64,000 nt of DNA from 67-14 sp035502775. Its GTDB lineage: Bacteria > Actinomycetota > Thermoleophilia > Solirubrobacterales > 70-9. Each line of letters opens with the position of its first letter. The stretch's first letter is position 1. The notes beneath the pieces are model-generated. The model saw only the letters and a list, made by a program, of their open reading frames with translations, was not told the DNA's origin and made no database searches. The DNA lies in contig DATJUB010000051.1 in NCBI GenBank assembly GCA_035502775.1, positions 13,321 to 77,320 on the forward strand, in the 5' to 3' direction. Shown here piece by piece: positions 40,037 through 48,544 of this stretch. The translations under genes and the position numbers were made by a program.

Positions 40037-40074
40037 GTCCCGGCCCGTTCCGGGTCCGCCCGATCTTCGCCTGT

Positions 40075-40812
40075 ATGGTGCCCCGGATGTTCTCGGCACT
40101 GGGTTGGGGGACCTTGGCGGCATCCTCGCTTCTGATCGGAGCGCTGCTCGCCTTCACCCGCAGGTGGCCGGAGCGGCAGATCGGCCTGGTGCTCGCCTTC
40201 GGCGCCGGAGCCCTGATCAGTGCCGTCAGCTTCGAACTGGCCGAGGAGGGCATCGCGATCGGCAGCTTCCGTTCGACCGCGATCGGCCTCGGCCTGGGGG
40301 CGGTGACCTACTACCTTCTGGACGGGCTGGTCTCGCGCCGTTTCAATGCCCGGCCGGGGCGGGCCGCTCGAACCGAGAGTGAGGATCCCGGAACGGCGCT
40401 CGCGCTGGGCGCTTTCCTCGACGGCATCCCGGAACAGTTCGTGCTCGGGATAGGTCTTGCCGCCGGGCAGGGAGTCGGGGTCGGCCTGCTGGTCGCGATC
40501 TTCGTGTCCAACCTGCCCGAGGCGATCGGCTCGGCCAACGACATGCGGGAATCAGGTGCGAAGCCTCCGGCGGTGATCCGTCTCTGGTGCGCGGTCGCGG
40601 GTGTCTGCGTGCTGGCGACCCTTGCCGGGTACGGGATCGCCGACTCGGTTTCGGGAGAGATGCGGGCGGCGATCGACGGGTTCGCGGCCGGTGCCCTGCT
40701 GGTCATGCTGATCGATTCGATGATTCCCGAGGCGACCAAGGCCGCCGGGCGCCGGGCGGGCCTGCTGGCGACGCTGGGATTCGCGGTCGCGACCGCGCTC
40801 TCGAGCATCTAG
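40075..40812 (+). CDS. ZIP-like membrane transporter lacking the helix-4 histidine
   Basis: A 245-residue protein with about eight helices and the ZIP order (SLLIGALLAFTRRW, VLAFGAGALISAVSFELAEEG). The helix-4 signature usually reads HSLPEG, but here is LDGIPEQFVLGIGLAAG, and helix 5 reads FVSNLPEAIGSANDMR. The metal-binding histidines are therefore missing, although the glutamates remain. It may move another cation or have a different role. ATG 40075 or 40087 could start it. Confidence 0.78.
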   Translation: MVPRMFSALGWGTLAASSLLIGALLAFTRRWPERQIGLVLAFGAGALISAVSFELAEEGIAIGSFRSTAIGLGLGAVTYYLLDGLVSRRFNARPGRAARTESEDPGTALALGAFLDGIPEQFVLGIGLAAGQGVGVGLLVAIFVSNLPEAIGSANDMRESGAKPPAVIRLWCAVAGVCVLATLAGYGIADSVSGEMRAAIDGFAAGALLVMLIDSMIPEATKAAGRRAGLLATLGFAVATALSSI

Positions 40813-40825
40813 GGCACCGAACGGG

Positions 40826-40858
40826 CCGGGGCAGCGGTCGTGACACCCGCTGCCCCGG
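40826..40858. terminator. bidirectional terminator between ZIP-like and anti-sigma genes
   Basis: Perfect 12-bp stem CCGGGGCAGCGG (40826-40837) / CCGCTGCCCCGG (40847-40858) with a 9-nt loop, in the 64-bp gap between convergent genes. Confidence 0.8.
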
Positions 40859-40876
40859 TGAATCGGTGTGCCGGGC

Positions 40877-41593
40877 TCAGCAGTCCGGCAGCTCCATCTT
40901 GGTTCCGACCGACAGGGCGACCTTCGCCGTGTCGAGTCGCTTGGCTTCATCCCCGGCCTCCATGGCGGGGGTGGTGGCGACCGCGGCCGTAGCGGTGGTG
41001 ATGAACACCTTGTCGCCCTTCTCGATCACCTTGGGGTCGATCGTGAACTCGGTGCCCTCGGGTCCGGTACTTACCGTGGAGGCCCAGTCGGAGGGGTCTT
41101 TCTTCCCGCCGTCGATGGCTTTCGCGGGGACGACCTCCGCGGGCTTGCTCGAAGGCGAGTCGAACGTCACCGTTTCGCTGGGCTTCGCGCTCTCGTACCG
41201 CTCGAACCGTGCGGCCGACGAACCCTTCGAGTCTCCGGAGCACTCGATGGTCGGCATCACGGGGGTGTAGTTGACCTCGGCCGGCACGCCGGCGTCACGC
41301 AGGCTGGCCTCGAGCCCGTCGGCGTCCTTCAGGCTCTTGATGCTGACGGTGACGGCGCCGTCGGGATTCTTCGCGACCGCGTAGGCACTGGGGGTGTTGT
41401 CGCCGCTCCCGGCGAAGATCGCCACCGCGGCGACCGCGGCCGCCAGGCCGCCGCCCGCCATCGCGAACCGGGCCGGCCGGCGGGTGCCATGGGATCGGGC
41501 CGGGGCGGGGTCCCGGGCCGGTTCGGGCCGCTCGGCCACCACCTGTCTCAACTCGGTGAGCAGCCGTTCTTCGAAATTGTCTTTCTGTGTCAT
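40877..41593 (-). CDS. putative anti-sigma factor (membrane-spanning)
   Basis: A 238-residue protein with a cytoplasmic N-terminus of about 40 residues, one helix (MAGGGLAAAVAAVAIFAGSG) and an extracytoplasmic domain. It starts one base after the ECF sigma stop. There is no zinc-finger motif, so the assignment rests on its position, topology and the NFEERLLTELRQVV helix at the start. The outer domain (VTVSIKSLKDADGLEASLRDAGVPAEVNY) looks like a small alpha/beta sensor. It would hold the sigma factor inactive at the membrane. Confidence 0.7.
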   Translation of the reverse strand: MTQKDNFEERLLTELRQVVAERPEPARDPAPARSHGTRRPARFAMAGGGLAAAVAAVAIFAGSGDNTPSAYAVAKNPDGAVTVSIKSLKDADGLEASLRDAGVPAEVNYTPVMPTIECSGDSKGSSAARFERYESAKPSETVTFDSPSSKPAEVVPAKAIDGGKKDPSDWASTVSTGPEGTEFTIDPKVIEKGDKVFITTATAAVATTPAMEAGDEAKRLDTAKVALSVGTKMELPDC

Positions 41594-41594
41594 C

Positions 41595-42167
41595 TCAGGT
41601 CTCCAGTGTGGGAATGGTCGTGGTCGGTTCCTCGTCCGGGAGATTTCGGCGCAGGGTCCGGCGAGCACGGTGCAGCCGGACCCTCGCGGTGACTGGGCTG
41701 ATCCCCAGCGCTTCGCCTACTTCTCGCGGTGAAAGTTCGTCGAGGGCGTAGAGCTCCAGCGCCCTCCGCTCGCCGTCGGGCAGCGACTCGAAGGCGGCCA
41801 GCAGCCGCCTGGAGGTCGCCTCCGCGTCGATCCGCTCCTGCATGCGAGCCAGATCGTCGTCATCCAGCAGCCGCTGTCCCTGGACCCTGGCCATGGCGTC
41901 CCGATCGCGGCCGATCCGCCGGAACTCGTTGTGGATGACGTTGCGGGCGATCCCGAACAGCCAGGCCTTCGGTCTGCCCCGCCGGTTGTCGTATCGGTCG
42001 GCGGCCTCGATCACCGCCAGGAAGATCTCGGTGGTCAGGTCGGCGGCCAGGTACGGATCGGACACCCGTCTCGCGACGAATCGCTCGACGGACTCGACGT
42101 GCTCGCGGTAGAACGCCTCCAGCGCGTCGGGGTCGTGGCCGATGCGGGCCAGTTCGTGATTGCTCAT
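41595..42167 (-). CDS. ECF-type RNA polymerase sigma factor
   Basis: A 190-residue protein. Region 2 is DALEAFYREHVESVERFVARRVSDPYLAADLTTEIFLAVI, then PKAWLFGIARNVIHNEFRR. Region 4 is FESLPDGERRALELYALDELSPREVGEALGISPVTARVRLHRARRTLRR. It is followed by the putative anti-sigma gene. Upstream on the minus strand a TGTAACG element and a CCGACC element about 17 nt later could be its own ECF-type promoter, but this is weak. Confidence 0.9.
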   Translation of the reverse strand: MSNHELARIGHDPDALEAFYREHVESVERFVARRVSDPYLAADLTTEIFLAVIEAADRYDNRRGRPKAWLFGIARNVIHNEFRRIGRDRDAMARVQGQRLLDDDDLARMQERIDAEATSRRLLAAFESLPDGERRALELYALDELSPREVGEALGISPVTARVRLHRARRTLRRNLPDEEPTTTIPTLET

Positions 42168-42276
42168 GTATCTACTTGGTCGGTGACCGGCAAAGCGTTA
42201 CAAAGTGGCGGTCCCGGCCAGGTGCGCCGCCGGAGAAATTCGCTCGCGCCTCGGCGCCGGGCGTAATACTCGGTGC

Positions 42277-43263
42277 ATGCGCGCGATGGTTCTAGAGCGG
42301 GCACAGGGCCCGCTGCGTCTCACCGAGCTTCCCGATCCCGAGCCCGGCCCGGGACAGGTTCTGATCGCGGTCCATACCTGCGGGGTCTGCCGGACCGACC
42401 TTCACATCCTCGACGGCGAACTGGCCGAGCCGAAGCTGCCGCTCGTGCCGGGCCATCAGATCGTCGGCACCGTGGTCGGCTCGGGAGAGGGTGCCGCGCG
42501 GTTCGCGCCCGGCGATCGAGTCGGGGTTCCCTGGCTGGGCTGGACCGACGGCACCTGCCGGTACTGCCGCGAGGGTCGCGAGAACCTCTGCGACCAGGCA
42601 CGGTTCACGGGATACGACATCGACGGCGGCTACGCCGAGATGACCGTCGCCGATGAGCGATTCTGCTTTCCGGTCCCGTCCGGATACCCGGATCTCCAGG
42701 CCGCGCCGCTGCTCTGCGCCGGGTTGATCGGGTATCGCGCCCTCCATCTGGTCGGCGACGCTCCGCGCTTGGGCCTGTACGGCTTCGGCGCGTCCGCCCA
42801 CATCCTCTGCCAGGTCGCGGCACATCAGGGCCGCCGCGTGTTCGCCTTCACCAGGGAGGGGGACAGGGAGTCCCAGAGCTTCGCGCTCGAGTTGGGCGCC
42901 GAGTGGGCGGGTTCGTCGGAAGAGACGCCTCCGGAAGAGCTGGACGGCGCGATCGTGTTCGCTCCGGTCGGATCGCTGATGACGGCTGCCCTCCTCGCCA
43001 GTGCCAAGGGCGCGCGGGTGATCAGTGCCGGAATCCACATGAGCGACATTCCCTCGTTTCCCTACGACCTGCTCTGGGAGGAGCGAACCCTCGGCTCGGT
43101 GGCGAACCTGACCCGGCGCGACGGGGAGGAGTTCATGGATCTGGCACCCCGGGTGCCGGTTCGGACCGAGGTCTCGGTCTATCCGCTCGGGGACGCGAAC
43201 CAGGCCCTGGACGACCTGCGGCACGGACGGTTCCGCGGTGCGGCCGTGCTCTCGATCGGCTAG
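42277..43263 (+). CDS. zinc-type alcohol dehydrogenase (AdhP/AdhA-like)
   Basis: A 328-residue medium-chain dehydrogenase. Catalytic zinc residues are C in CGVCRTDLH and H in PGHQIVGTV. The structural zinc loop reads DGTCRYCREGRENLC, so the first of the usual four cysteines is Asp. The nucleotide-binding region LGLYGFGASAHILCQVAAHQGRRVFAFTR has a GxGxxx variant. The order resembles actinobacterial AdhA proteins that oxidise small alcohols. ATG at 42277 gives the normal start MRAMVLE. Confidence 0.88.
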   Translation: MRAMVLERAQGPLRLTELPDPEPGPGQVLIAVHTCGVCRTDLHILDGELAEPKLPLVPGHQIVGTVVGSGEGAARFAPGDRVGVPWLGWTDGTCRYCREGRENLCDQARFTGYDIDGGYAEMTVADERFCFPVPSGYPDLQAAPLLCAGLIGYRALHLVGDAPRLGLYGFGASAHILCQVAAHQGRRVFAFTREGDRESQSFALELGAEWAGSSEETPPEELDGAIVFAPVGSLMTAALLASAKGARVISAGIHMSDIPSFPYDLLWEERTLGSVANLTRRDGEEFMDLAPRVPVRTEVSVYPLGDANQALDDLRHGRFRGAAVLSIG

Positions 43264-43266
43264 GGC

Positions 43267-43989
43267 TCAGACACCGAGAGCGAGGCTCAGAGCCACCATC
43301 GCCACCGCGGACACGGCGGCCCCGGACAGGGTTCCCCGGCGGCCGGCCCGCAGGCCCTGGGGCAGGATCTCGATCGCGGTGAGGGCCAGCATCGCGCCCG
43401 CCGCGAATCCGAAAGAGATCGGCAGCAGGGCCGAGATCTCCTCGACCAGGAAGAACGCGATCACCGCGCCCACCGGCTGCGGCACGCTGCTCAGCACCGC
43501 GGCGAAGAACAGCCGGGAGTTCGAGGCGCCGGTCGTCGCGAGGGGAATGGCGACGCTGGTTCCCTCGGGGATGTTCTGGATTCCGATCGCGATCACGACG
43601 AAAACCCCGAGCTGGCTCGGATCGGCCTCGTAGGCGGTGCCGATCGCGAATCCCTCGGGCAGGCTGTGGACCAGCAGGACCAGGAATACGAGGATCGCCG
43701 TACGGCCCCCGGTGCCGCCGAACTCCCGCGGCATGTGACCCATCCAGCGCCTGGCGAGCAGCAGGAAGGCGATCCCGATGACGAGCCCGAGAACGACCTC
43801 CGAGGGAGAGCCGCGATCGAGGGCGGGCAGAAGCAGCCCCATGACCGAGGCGACGATCATCACCCCGGCGGTCACGCCGAGCAGGATGGGAGTGAGCGCC
43901 TTGGTCCGGTCTCCGAGGAACATCACCGGGATCGCCCCGAGGCCGGTGGCGACGGCGGTGGCGCTCGCGGCGAGGATCAGGCCGATCAT
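43267..43989 (-). CDS. ZIP family metal transporter
   Basis: A 240-residue protein with eight helices. The helix-4 signature HSLPEGFAIG and helix-5 NIPEGTSVAIPL are intact, so Zn2+ or a similar divalent ion can be bound. A Gly/Thr-rich cytosolic loop (REFGGTGGRT) replaces the long His-rich loop. It ends 3 bp from the convergent alcohol dehydrogenase and is divergent from the L,D-transpeptidase. Confidence 0.9.
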   Translation of the reverse strand: MIGLILAASATAVATGLGAIPVMFLGDRTKALTPILLGVTAGVMIVASVMGLLLPALDRGSPSEVVLGLVIGIAFLLLARRWMGHMPREFGGTGGRTAILVFLVLLVHSLPEGFAIGTAYEADPSQLGVFVVIAIGIQNIPEGTSVAIPLATTGASNSRLFFAAVLSSVPQPVGAVIAFFLVEEISALLPISFGFAAGAMLALTAIEILPQGLRAGRRGTLSGAAVSAVAMVALSLALGV

Positions 43990-43997
43990 GACTCAGC

Positions 43998-44014
43998 TTC
44001 TACAGGTTGTGGAC
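43998..44014. promoter_or_regulatory. possible weak BlaI-type operator
   Basis: TTCTACA-GGT-TGTGGAC shares the left half-site and spacing of sites A-E, with a poorer right half. It lies between the ZIP gene and the L,D-transpeptidase gene. The target being a wall enzyme makes it worth listing, but confidence is low. Confidence 0.3.
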
Positions 44015-44033
44015 GGGGAGGTCCAGCCGGCGG

Positions 44034-44045
44034 GGTTGCGCAACC
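44034..44045. repeat. perfect 12-bp palindrome GGTTGCGCAACC
   Basis: Self-complementary element about 50 bp before the L,D-transpeptidase start, in the divergent promoter region. Possible operator; no second copy noticed. Confidence 0.35.
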
Positions 44046-44096
44046 GGAAAGCCGCGGTTAGTCTCGAAATTCGGATCGCCACCGGTTGAGGAAGTG

Positions 44097-44864
44097 ATGT
44101 CGTCGAGCACGCTGGTATCGAGTCTGGTCCGGGCTTCAGCAAGTGTGGCCCTCGGTGTCTGCGTTCTGGCGGCGGCTCTGATCCTTTGCACCCCGGCGGG
44201 TTCCGCCCGTGAGGTGAGGCTCGATCACCGGATCACGCCGAGCCCGTCCCGGGGGACCGTGATCGCCAAGGTGCTGATCCGGAGCGCGGTCCGGGCCGAG
44301 CCGGATGGCCGGCCGGTCTGGGTGGCGATGGGGCGCACCCGGCTGTCCGGGTCGCCGCAGCGGCTCATGGTGCTGGCCCCAAGGGAGCGGGCAGGCAGGA
44401 CCTGGCTGAAGGTCCGGCTGCCGGTGCGGCCCAACTCCGCGTCGGGCTGGATTCCACTCAACCGCGTGGAGCTGATCCGGAGCCGGAGCTTCGTCGATCT
44501 TGACCGGTCGCGGCGGATCATCAGGGTCTTTTCCGGCGGCGAGCGGGTCGCCCGGTTCAGGGTCGTGGTCGGCGCGCCGGAGACACCCACCCCGATCGGG
44601 CTGTTCGCCCTGTACGACCTCGTGGCCCAGCCGAGCGCGCGGGGCTTCATCGGACCCTGGGCGATCCACCTGACGGCGCACTCGAACGTGCTGCACAGAT
44701 ATGACGGCGGCTCGGGCCGGATCGCGCTCCACGGACGGGCCGGAGCGAGCCTGCTGGACCCGCTCGGAAGCGCCCGTTCGCACGGCTGTATCCGCATGAC
44801 CAACCGCCGGATCTCGTGGCTGACCGGCCTCTCTCTCGGCACCGCGATCCTGGTGCATCCATGA
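44097..44864 (+). CDS. secreted L,D-transpeptidase (YkuD domain)
   Basis: A 255-residue protein. A signal peptide (SVALGVCVLAAALILCTPAGSA) is followed by a SH3-like section to about 135. The YkuD domain starts at FVDLDRSRRIIRVFSGGERVARFRVVVG, and the active site IALHGR...SARSHGCIRM supplies catalytic His and Cys. It makes 3-3 cross-links in peptidoglycan or attaches proteins to it. GAGGAAG precedes ATG 44097. The stop overlaps the universal stress gene (ATGA). Confidence 0.92.
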   Translation: MSSSTLVSSLVRASASVALGVCVLAAALILCTPAGSAREVRLDHRITPSPSRGTVIAKVLIRSAVRAEPDGRPVWVAMGRTRLSGSPQRLMVLAPRERAGRTWLKVRLPVRPNSASGWIPLNRVELIRSRSFVDLDRSRRIIRVFSGGERVARFRVVVGAPETPTPIGLFALYDLVAQPSARGFIGPWAIHLTAHSNVLHRYDGGSGRIALHGRAGASLLDPLGSARSHGCIRMTNRRISWLTGLSLGTAILVHP

Positions 44865-45724
44865 TCGACACGGTGATAGTCGGGATCGAGGACACCGACG
44901 AGGCGCGGGACGCGCTCCGGTTCGCCCGCCTGTTCGGCGCCGTCGAGGGCGCCCGGCTCCACGTGGTGAGCGTTCACCGGGCGACGGTCTTCTATGAAGG
45001 AGCGGCCGAGATCGAGGCGGCCCGCGCCGCGTATTTCGACGAGATGCTGCAGATGGCACAGGCCGAGCTCGGTGACCAGTTCGAGTTTCACCGCCTGGTC
45101 GAGATCTCACCGCCGGCCGGGCTGACCGAGGTGGCGGAGCGGATCGGGGCCGATGTGGTGGTCATCGGCTCCAGTCATCGCGGTCCGATCGGCAGGGTGC
45201 TGATGGGCGGTGCCGGATCCCGGCTGGCCGCTGGTTCCCCCTGTGCGGTGATCGTCACTCCCCGCGGCTGGAGCAGGGAGGGGACCACGACTCTGAGGCG
45301 GATCGGGGTCGCCTTCAACACCTCGGCCGAGGCCGCGGCGGCACTCGATTTCGGTCTCGAGCTGCAGCGGGGCCTGGGGGCCGAGCTGACCCTGATCGGC
45401 GTGGTTCCCGAAGTGATCGCGGCCGGTCGGATCGGTCACACCAATCGCGGTTTCGAGGAGATCCTGCGGGAGGACATGGAGGAGCTGATCGGCGAGACGC
45501 TCGCCCGGATCGGATCGGACGGGGTCGGACATCAGGTGAGGGAGGGCCACGCGGCCGACGAGCTGGCCGCGGCCTCGATCGATCTCGACCTCCTGGTGCT
45601 CGGATCGCGCGGCTACGGGCCACTCCGGCGGGTGCTGCTCGGTGGCACCTCGGTCAAGGTGATGCGCTCCTCGGCCTGCCCGGTGGTGATCGTTCCCCGG
45701 TCAGTGGGCCGGGAGTCCGCCTAG
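44861..45724 (+). CDS. universal stress protein, tandem UspA domains
   Basis: A 287-residue protein with two UspA folds (1-145 and 146-287). Each has the ATP-binding signature near its end: VIGSSHRGPIGRVLMGGAGSRL and VLGSRGYGPLRRVLLGGTSVKV, fitting G-x2-G-x9-G-(S/T). Tandem ATP-binding USPs in actinobacteria respond to redox and energy stress. It is translationally coupled to the L,D-transpeptidase, an uncommon partner that suggests joint stress control. Confidence 0.92.
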   Translation: MIDTVIVGIEDTDEARDALRFARLFGAVEGARLHVVSVHRATVFYEGAAEIEAARAAYFDEMLQMAQAELGDQFEFHRLVEISPPAGLTEVAERIGADVVVIGSSHRGPIGRVLMGGAGSRLAAGSPCAVIVTPRGWSREGTTTLRRIGVAFNTSAEAAAALDFGLELQRGLGAELTLIGVVPEVIAAGRIGHTNRGFEEILREDMEELIGETLARIGSDGVGHQVREGHAADELAAASIDLDLLVLGSRGYGPLRRVLLGGTSVKVMRSSACPVVIVPRSVGRESA

Positions 45725-46380
45725 CGGGTGCTGAAGACCGGGATCTGCTGCAGATCGAGTTCGTCTCTCAGCAGGACCCCGATCAGGTGGTGGGCGCGAT
45801 CGTCGTCGACCCGGAAGTCGCGCATGATCAATCTGATCGCCAGGCCGTTGATCATCGCGAGCAGCTGGTCGGCGATGTCGTCGACCGGGTTTCTCGGGGT
45901 GAACACGCCGGCCTCGACCCCGTACTCGATCGCCTCGTGGAAGTTCGAGGACCAGCGGCGATACTGGCTTTCGCAGTTCTCGAGGATCGCCGGATCGCGG
46001 TACGCGGCACCCCAGTACTCGATCCAGATCGGCCAGCGGTCGGCCTGGATCGAGTGGTCGATCAGGCGGATCAGGCGTTCGACCGGGTCGCTTTCCTCCT
46101 CCGAGATTCCGTCGAGCGTGGTCGCCGCGTTCTGGTAGGCGGCGCGAAAGGTCTCGAGCAGAAGTTCCGATCTGCTGCGGAAATAATGCTGCACCATGCC
46201 GATCGAGACGCCGGCTTCGTCGGCCACGTCGGACAGCCTCATGTGCCGCGCTCCCCTGGTGGCGAGGACCTTGGCCGCCGCTTCCAGCAGCTGGGTCCTG
46301 CGGTCTTCCACCAGGGTTGATCGCCTGGCCTTGCTTTCCGTGCTATTTGGCTCTGATTCTGGTTCTGAGGCTTCCATCAT
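45721..46380 (-). CDS. TetR-family regulator, BetI-like
   Basis: A 219-residue protein. The DNA-binding domain reads RRTQLLEAAAKVLATRGARHMRLSDVADEAGVSIGMVQHYFRSRSELLLETFRAAY, with the BetI-like VSIGMVQHYF recognition helix. The C-terminal domain (TetR_C_6-like) probably binds the operon substrate. ATG 46380 or 46377 could start it. It is divergent from the ABC/catabolic operon, and a 10-bp-arm palindrome stands between them. It overlaps the convergent USP gene by 4 bp. Confidence 0.9.
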   Translation of the reverse strand: MMEASEPESEPNSTESKARRSTLVEDRRTQLLEAAAKVLATRGARHMRLSDVADEAGVSIGMVQHYFRSRSELLLETFRAAYQNAATTLDGISEEESDPVERLIRLIDHSIQADRWPIWIEYWGAAYRDPAILENCESQYRRWSSNFHEAIEYGVEAGVFTPRNPVDDIADQLLAMINGLAIRLIMRDFRVDDDRAHHLIGVLLRDELDLQQIPVFSTR

Positions 46381-46520
46381 GGGCTCTGGTGGTGAGCGTT
46401 GTCTTCCGTTTTCCCGGCTCCCGCCGGACCTATAGATATCAGGATCGGAGGTCGTCGGCCGGGATGTCCGACCCCGGGTCCGGAAGCCCGCCCGGGTCAT
46501 TGTGTGATATTCCTCCGGTC

Positions 46521-46542
46521 AAATAATATGTTCATATTATTT
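46521..46542. promoter_or_regulatory. perfect AT-rich palindrome in the TetR/ABC intergenic region
   Basis: AAATAATATG and CATATTATTT around a TT centre (10-bp arms, no mismatch). The base composition differs sharply from its surroundings. It contains potential -10 sequences (TATTAT) and is the best operator candidate for the BetI-like repressor. Confidence 0.7.
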
Positions 46543-46561
46543 TTTACGTCAAGTGAGTTGG

Positions 46562-46585
46562 CGTTCGAATGAGGTCATTCAAACG
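46562..46585. promoter_or_regulatory. second long inverted repeat before the ABC operon
   Basis: CGTTCGAATGA and TCATTCAAACG around GG (11-bp arms, one mismatch), directly before the GGAGGAGG ribosome binding site of the solute-binding protein gene. It is unrelated in sequence to the first palindrome, so it is either a second regulator site or a leader hairpin. Confidence 0.6.
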
Positions 46586-46598
46586 GAGGAGGAGAGTG

Positions 46599-47648
46599 GT
46601 GAGAAAAACTGGTTTGAGTATGAAAGCGGCAGTCGGCTTCGCCCTGTTCATCGGCGTGGTCGCACTGTCCGCCTGTGGAGGAGGATCCGGAGGTTCCGAC
46701 GGTGGCAGCGTCACCTATGCGGGATGGGGCGGAACCTTCCAGGCCGCGGAAAACAAGGCCTGGTTCGAGCCGTTCCAGGAAGAGAACCCCGACATCAAGG
46801 TTCTCCAGGACCAGCCGGTGGACGTCGCCAAGCTGGCGGCCATGCAGGAGGCCGACAACGTCACCTGGGACGTCATCTCGACGTCGGACGCCGAGGGATA
46901 TGACGACGAGACGACCCTCGAGAAGATCGACTGCGATGTGGTCGAGTGCGGAGGTTTCGTCAAGGGCATCGAGTTCAACGGGTACCGGATGCCGTACTAC
47001 AGCTGGTCGGTCGCCCTCACCTACAACACCGACGAGGTCTCTCCGGAACCCAACGGCTGGGCCGACTTCTTCGACACCGAGAAGTACCCCGGCAAGCGGG
47101 CGCTCTGGAACCAGGCGACCGGTGACACCCTCGAAGCCGCGCTGATCGCCGACGGCGTCAAGCCGGAGGATCTCTACCCGCTGGACGTGGACCGTGCTCT
47201 CGCCAAGATCGACACGATCAAGGACGACGTGATCTGGTTCGAAGGCGGAGACGAGTGCCGTCAGCTCGTCGCCTCCGGAGAAGCGGTGATGGGCAACTGC
47301 TGGAACGACACCGTGGCCGCGGGCCAGGAGGAAGGCGAGCCGATCGAAATCGCCTGGAACCAGTGCTTCATCCTGCTCGGTTCGCTGGGCATCCCCAAGG
47401 GATCGAAGAACGTCGAGAACGCACAGAAGCTGATCGCGTTCATGACGTCCGACGAGAACAACGCGAACGTCTCGAACTACGCGACCAACGGACCGGTCAA
47501 GGAAGCCGCCGTCAAGAACGTCGACCCGGCTGTCGCCAAGAACCTGCCGACCAGCTACAGCGACGTCTGCATCACGGTCGACCGTACGTCCCTCGTCGAA
47601 GAAGGGGCTGACGCCCTGAAGAAGATGCAGGACTACCAGACCAAGTAA
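46599..47648 (+). CDS. ABC transporter solute-binding lipoprotein, PotD/polyamine type
   Basis: A 349-residue protein. The signal ends in a lipobox (VVALSACGGG). The mature part follows the PotD/PotF pattern: VTYAGWGGTFQAAENKAWFEPFQEENPDIKV, then YYSWSVALTYNTDEV, WADFFDTEKYPGKRAL and GDECRQLVASGEAVMGNCWND. GTG 46599 follows GGAGGAGG; GTG 46596 and ATG 46620 are alternatives. It overlaps the permease gene at TAATG. Such proteins bind polyamines or other amines and small anions, so the ligand is open. Confidence 0.88.
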   Translation: MRKTGLSMKAAVGFALFIGVVALSACGGGSGGSDGGSVTYAGWGGTFQAAENKAWFEPFQEENPDIKVLQDQPVDVAKLAAMQEADNVTWDVISTSDAEGYDDETTLEKIDCDVVECGGFVKGIEFNGYRMPYYSWSVALTYNTDEVSPEPNGWADFFDTEKYPGKRALWNQATGDTLEAALIADGVKPEDLYPLDVDRALAKIDTIKDDVIWFEGGDECRQLVASGEAVMGNCWNDTVAAGQEEGEPIEIAWNQCFILLGSLGIPKGSKNVENAQKLIAFMTSDENNANVSNYATNGPVKEAAVKNVDPAVAKNLPTSYSDVCITVDRTSLVEEGADALKKMQDYQTK

Positions 47649-48544
47649 TGACGCGGCAACCCGAAATCGCGTCAAGGCCAGGTCCCTCGCGGACCGGCTC
47701 ACTCCGGGGGCGGCTCAAAGCCCCCGGAGTGAGCGCCTTGCTCATCCCCGGCGCCCTCTTCCTCGCCGTCGTACTGCTCTACCCGATGCTGGTGATGGTC
47801 TGGCGCAGCTTCACCGACCCCGGCATCGAGAACTACACCGAACTTTTCGAGACGGGCCTCTACCTGCGGGTCCTTTTCAAGACCTTCCAGGTCGGCGTGA
47901 TCATCACCCTGTTCTGCCTGCTGATCGGCTACCCGTTCACGTATCTGATGACCAGAGTCAGCCCCAAGTGGCGCCTGGTCCTGCTGGCCGCGGTGATCCT
48001 GCCCTTCTGGACCAGCTGGCTGGTCCGCACCTTCGCCTGGATGGCTCTGCTCCAGGACACGGGCGTGATCAACGACCTGCTGACCGGGGCCGGGATCATC
48101 GACGAACCGCTCGCGCTGATCCGCAACCTGACCGGCATCACGCTGGGAATGTCGTACATCATGCTGCCGTTCATGGTCCTGCCGCTGTACGCGACCATGG
48201 GCAAGATCGATTGGACCCTGGTCAAGGCCGCGCGCAGCCTTGGGGCGAGCCCTTTCAGGGCCTTCACCCGGGTCTATCTGCCGCTCAGCATGCCGGGCGT
48301 CCTGGCCGGCAGCTTCCTGGTCTTCGTGGTCTCGCTCGGCTTTTACGTGACCCCGGCTCTGCTCGGCAGCAAGCAGAACATGATGGTCGGTGAGCTGATC
48401 GTCACCAACTTCAGCCAGAACCTCGCCTTCGGCCAATCGGCCGCGATGAGCGTGATCCTGCTCGCCACCGTGGTGGGGCTGCTCTGGGTGGCCGCCAAGA
48501 CGACCCCGATCATGCGCTACCTGACGGGAGGCAACAACCCATGA
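47648..48544 (+). CDS. ABC transporter permease, PotB type
   Basis: A 298-residue protein with six helices. The first is ALLIPGALFLAVVLLYPMLVMVWRSF. The EAA-like coupling loop is LVKAARSLGASPFRAFTRVYLPLSMPGVLAG. It forms a heterodimer with the PotC-type permease encoded next, and both start/stop pairs overlap, as usual for equimolar subunits. Confidence 0.92.
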   Translation: MTRQPEIASRPGPSRTGSLRGRLKAPGVSALLIPGALFLAVVLLYPMLVMVWRSFTDPGIENYTELFETGLYLRVLFKTFQVGVIITLFCLLIGYPFTYLMTRVSPKWRLVLLAAVILPFWTSWLVRTFAWMALLQDTGVINDLLTGAGIIDEPLALIRNLTGITLGMSYIMLPFMVLPLYATMGKIDWTLVKAARSLGASPFRAFTRVYLPLSMPGVLAGSFLVFVVSLGFYVTPALLGSKQNMMVGELIVTNFSQNLAFGQSAAMSVILLATVVGLLWVAAKTTPIMRYLTGGNNP

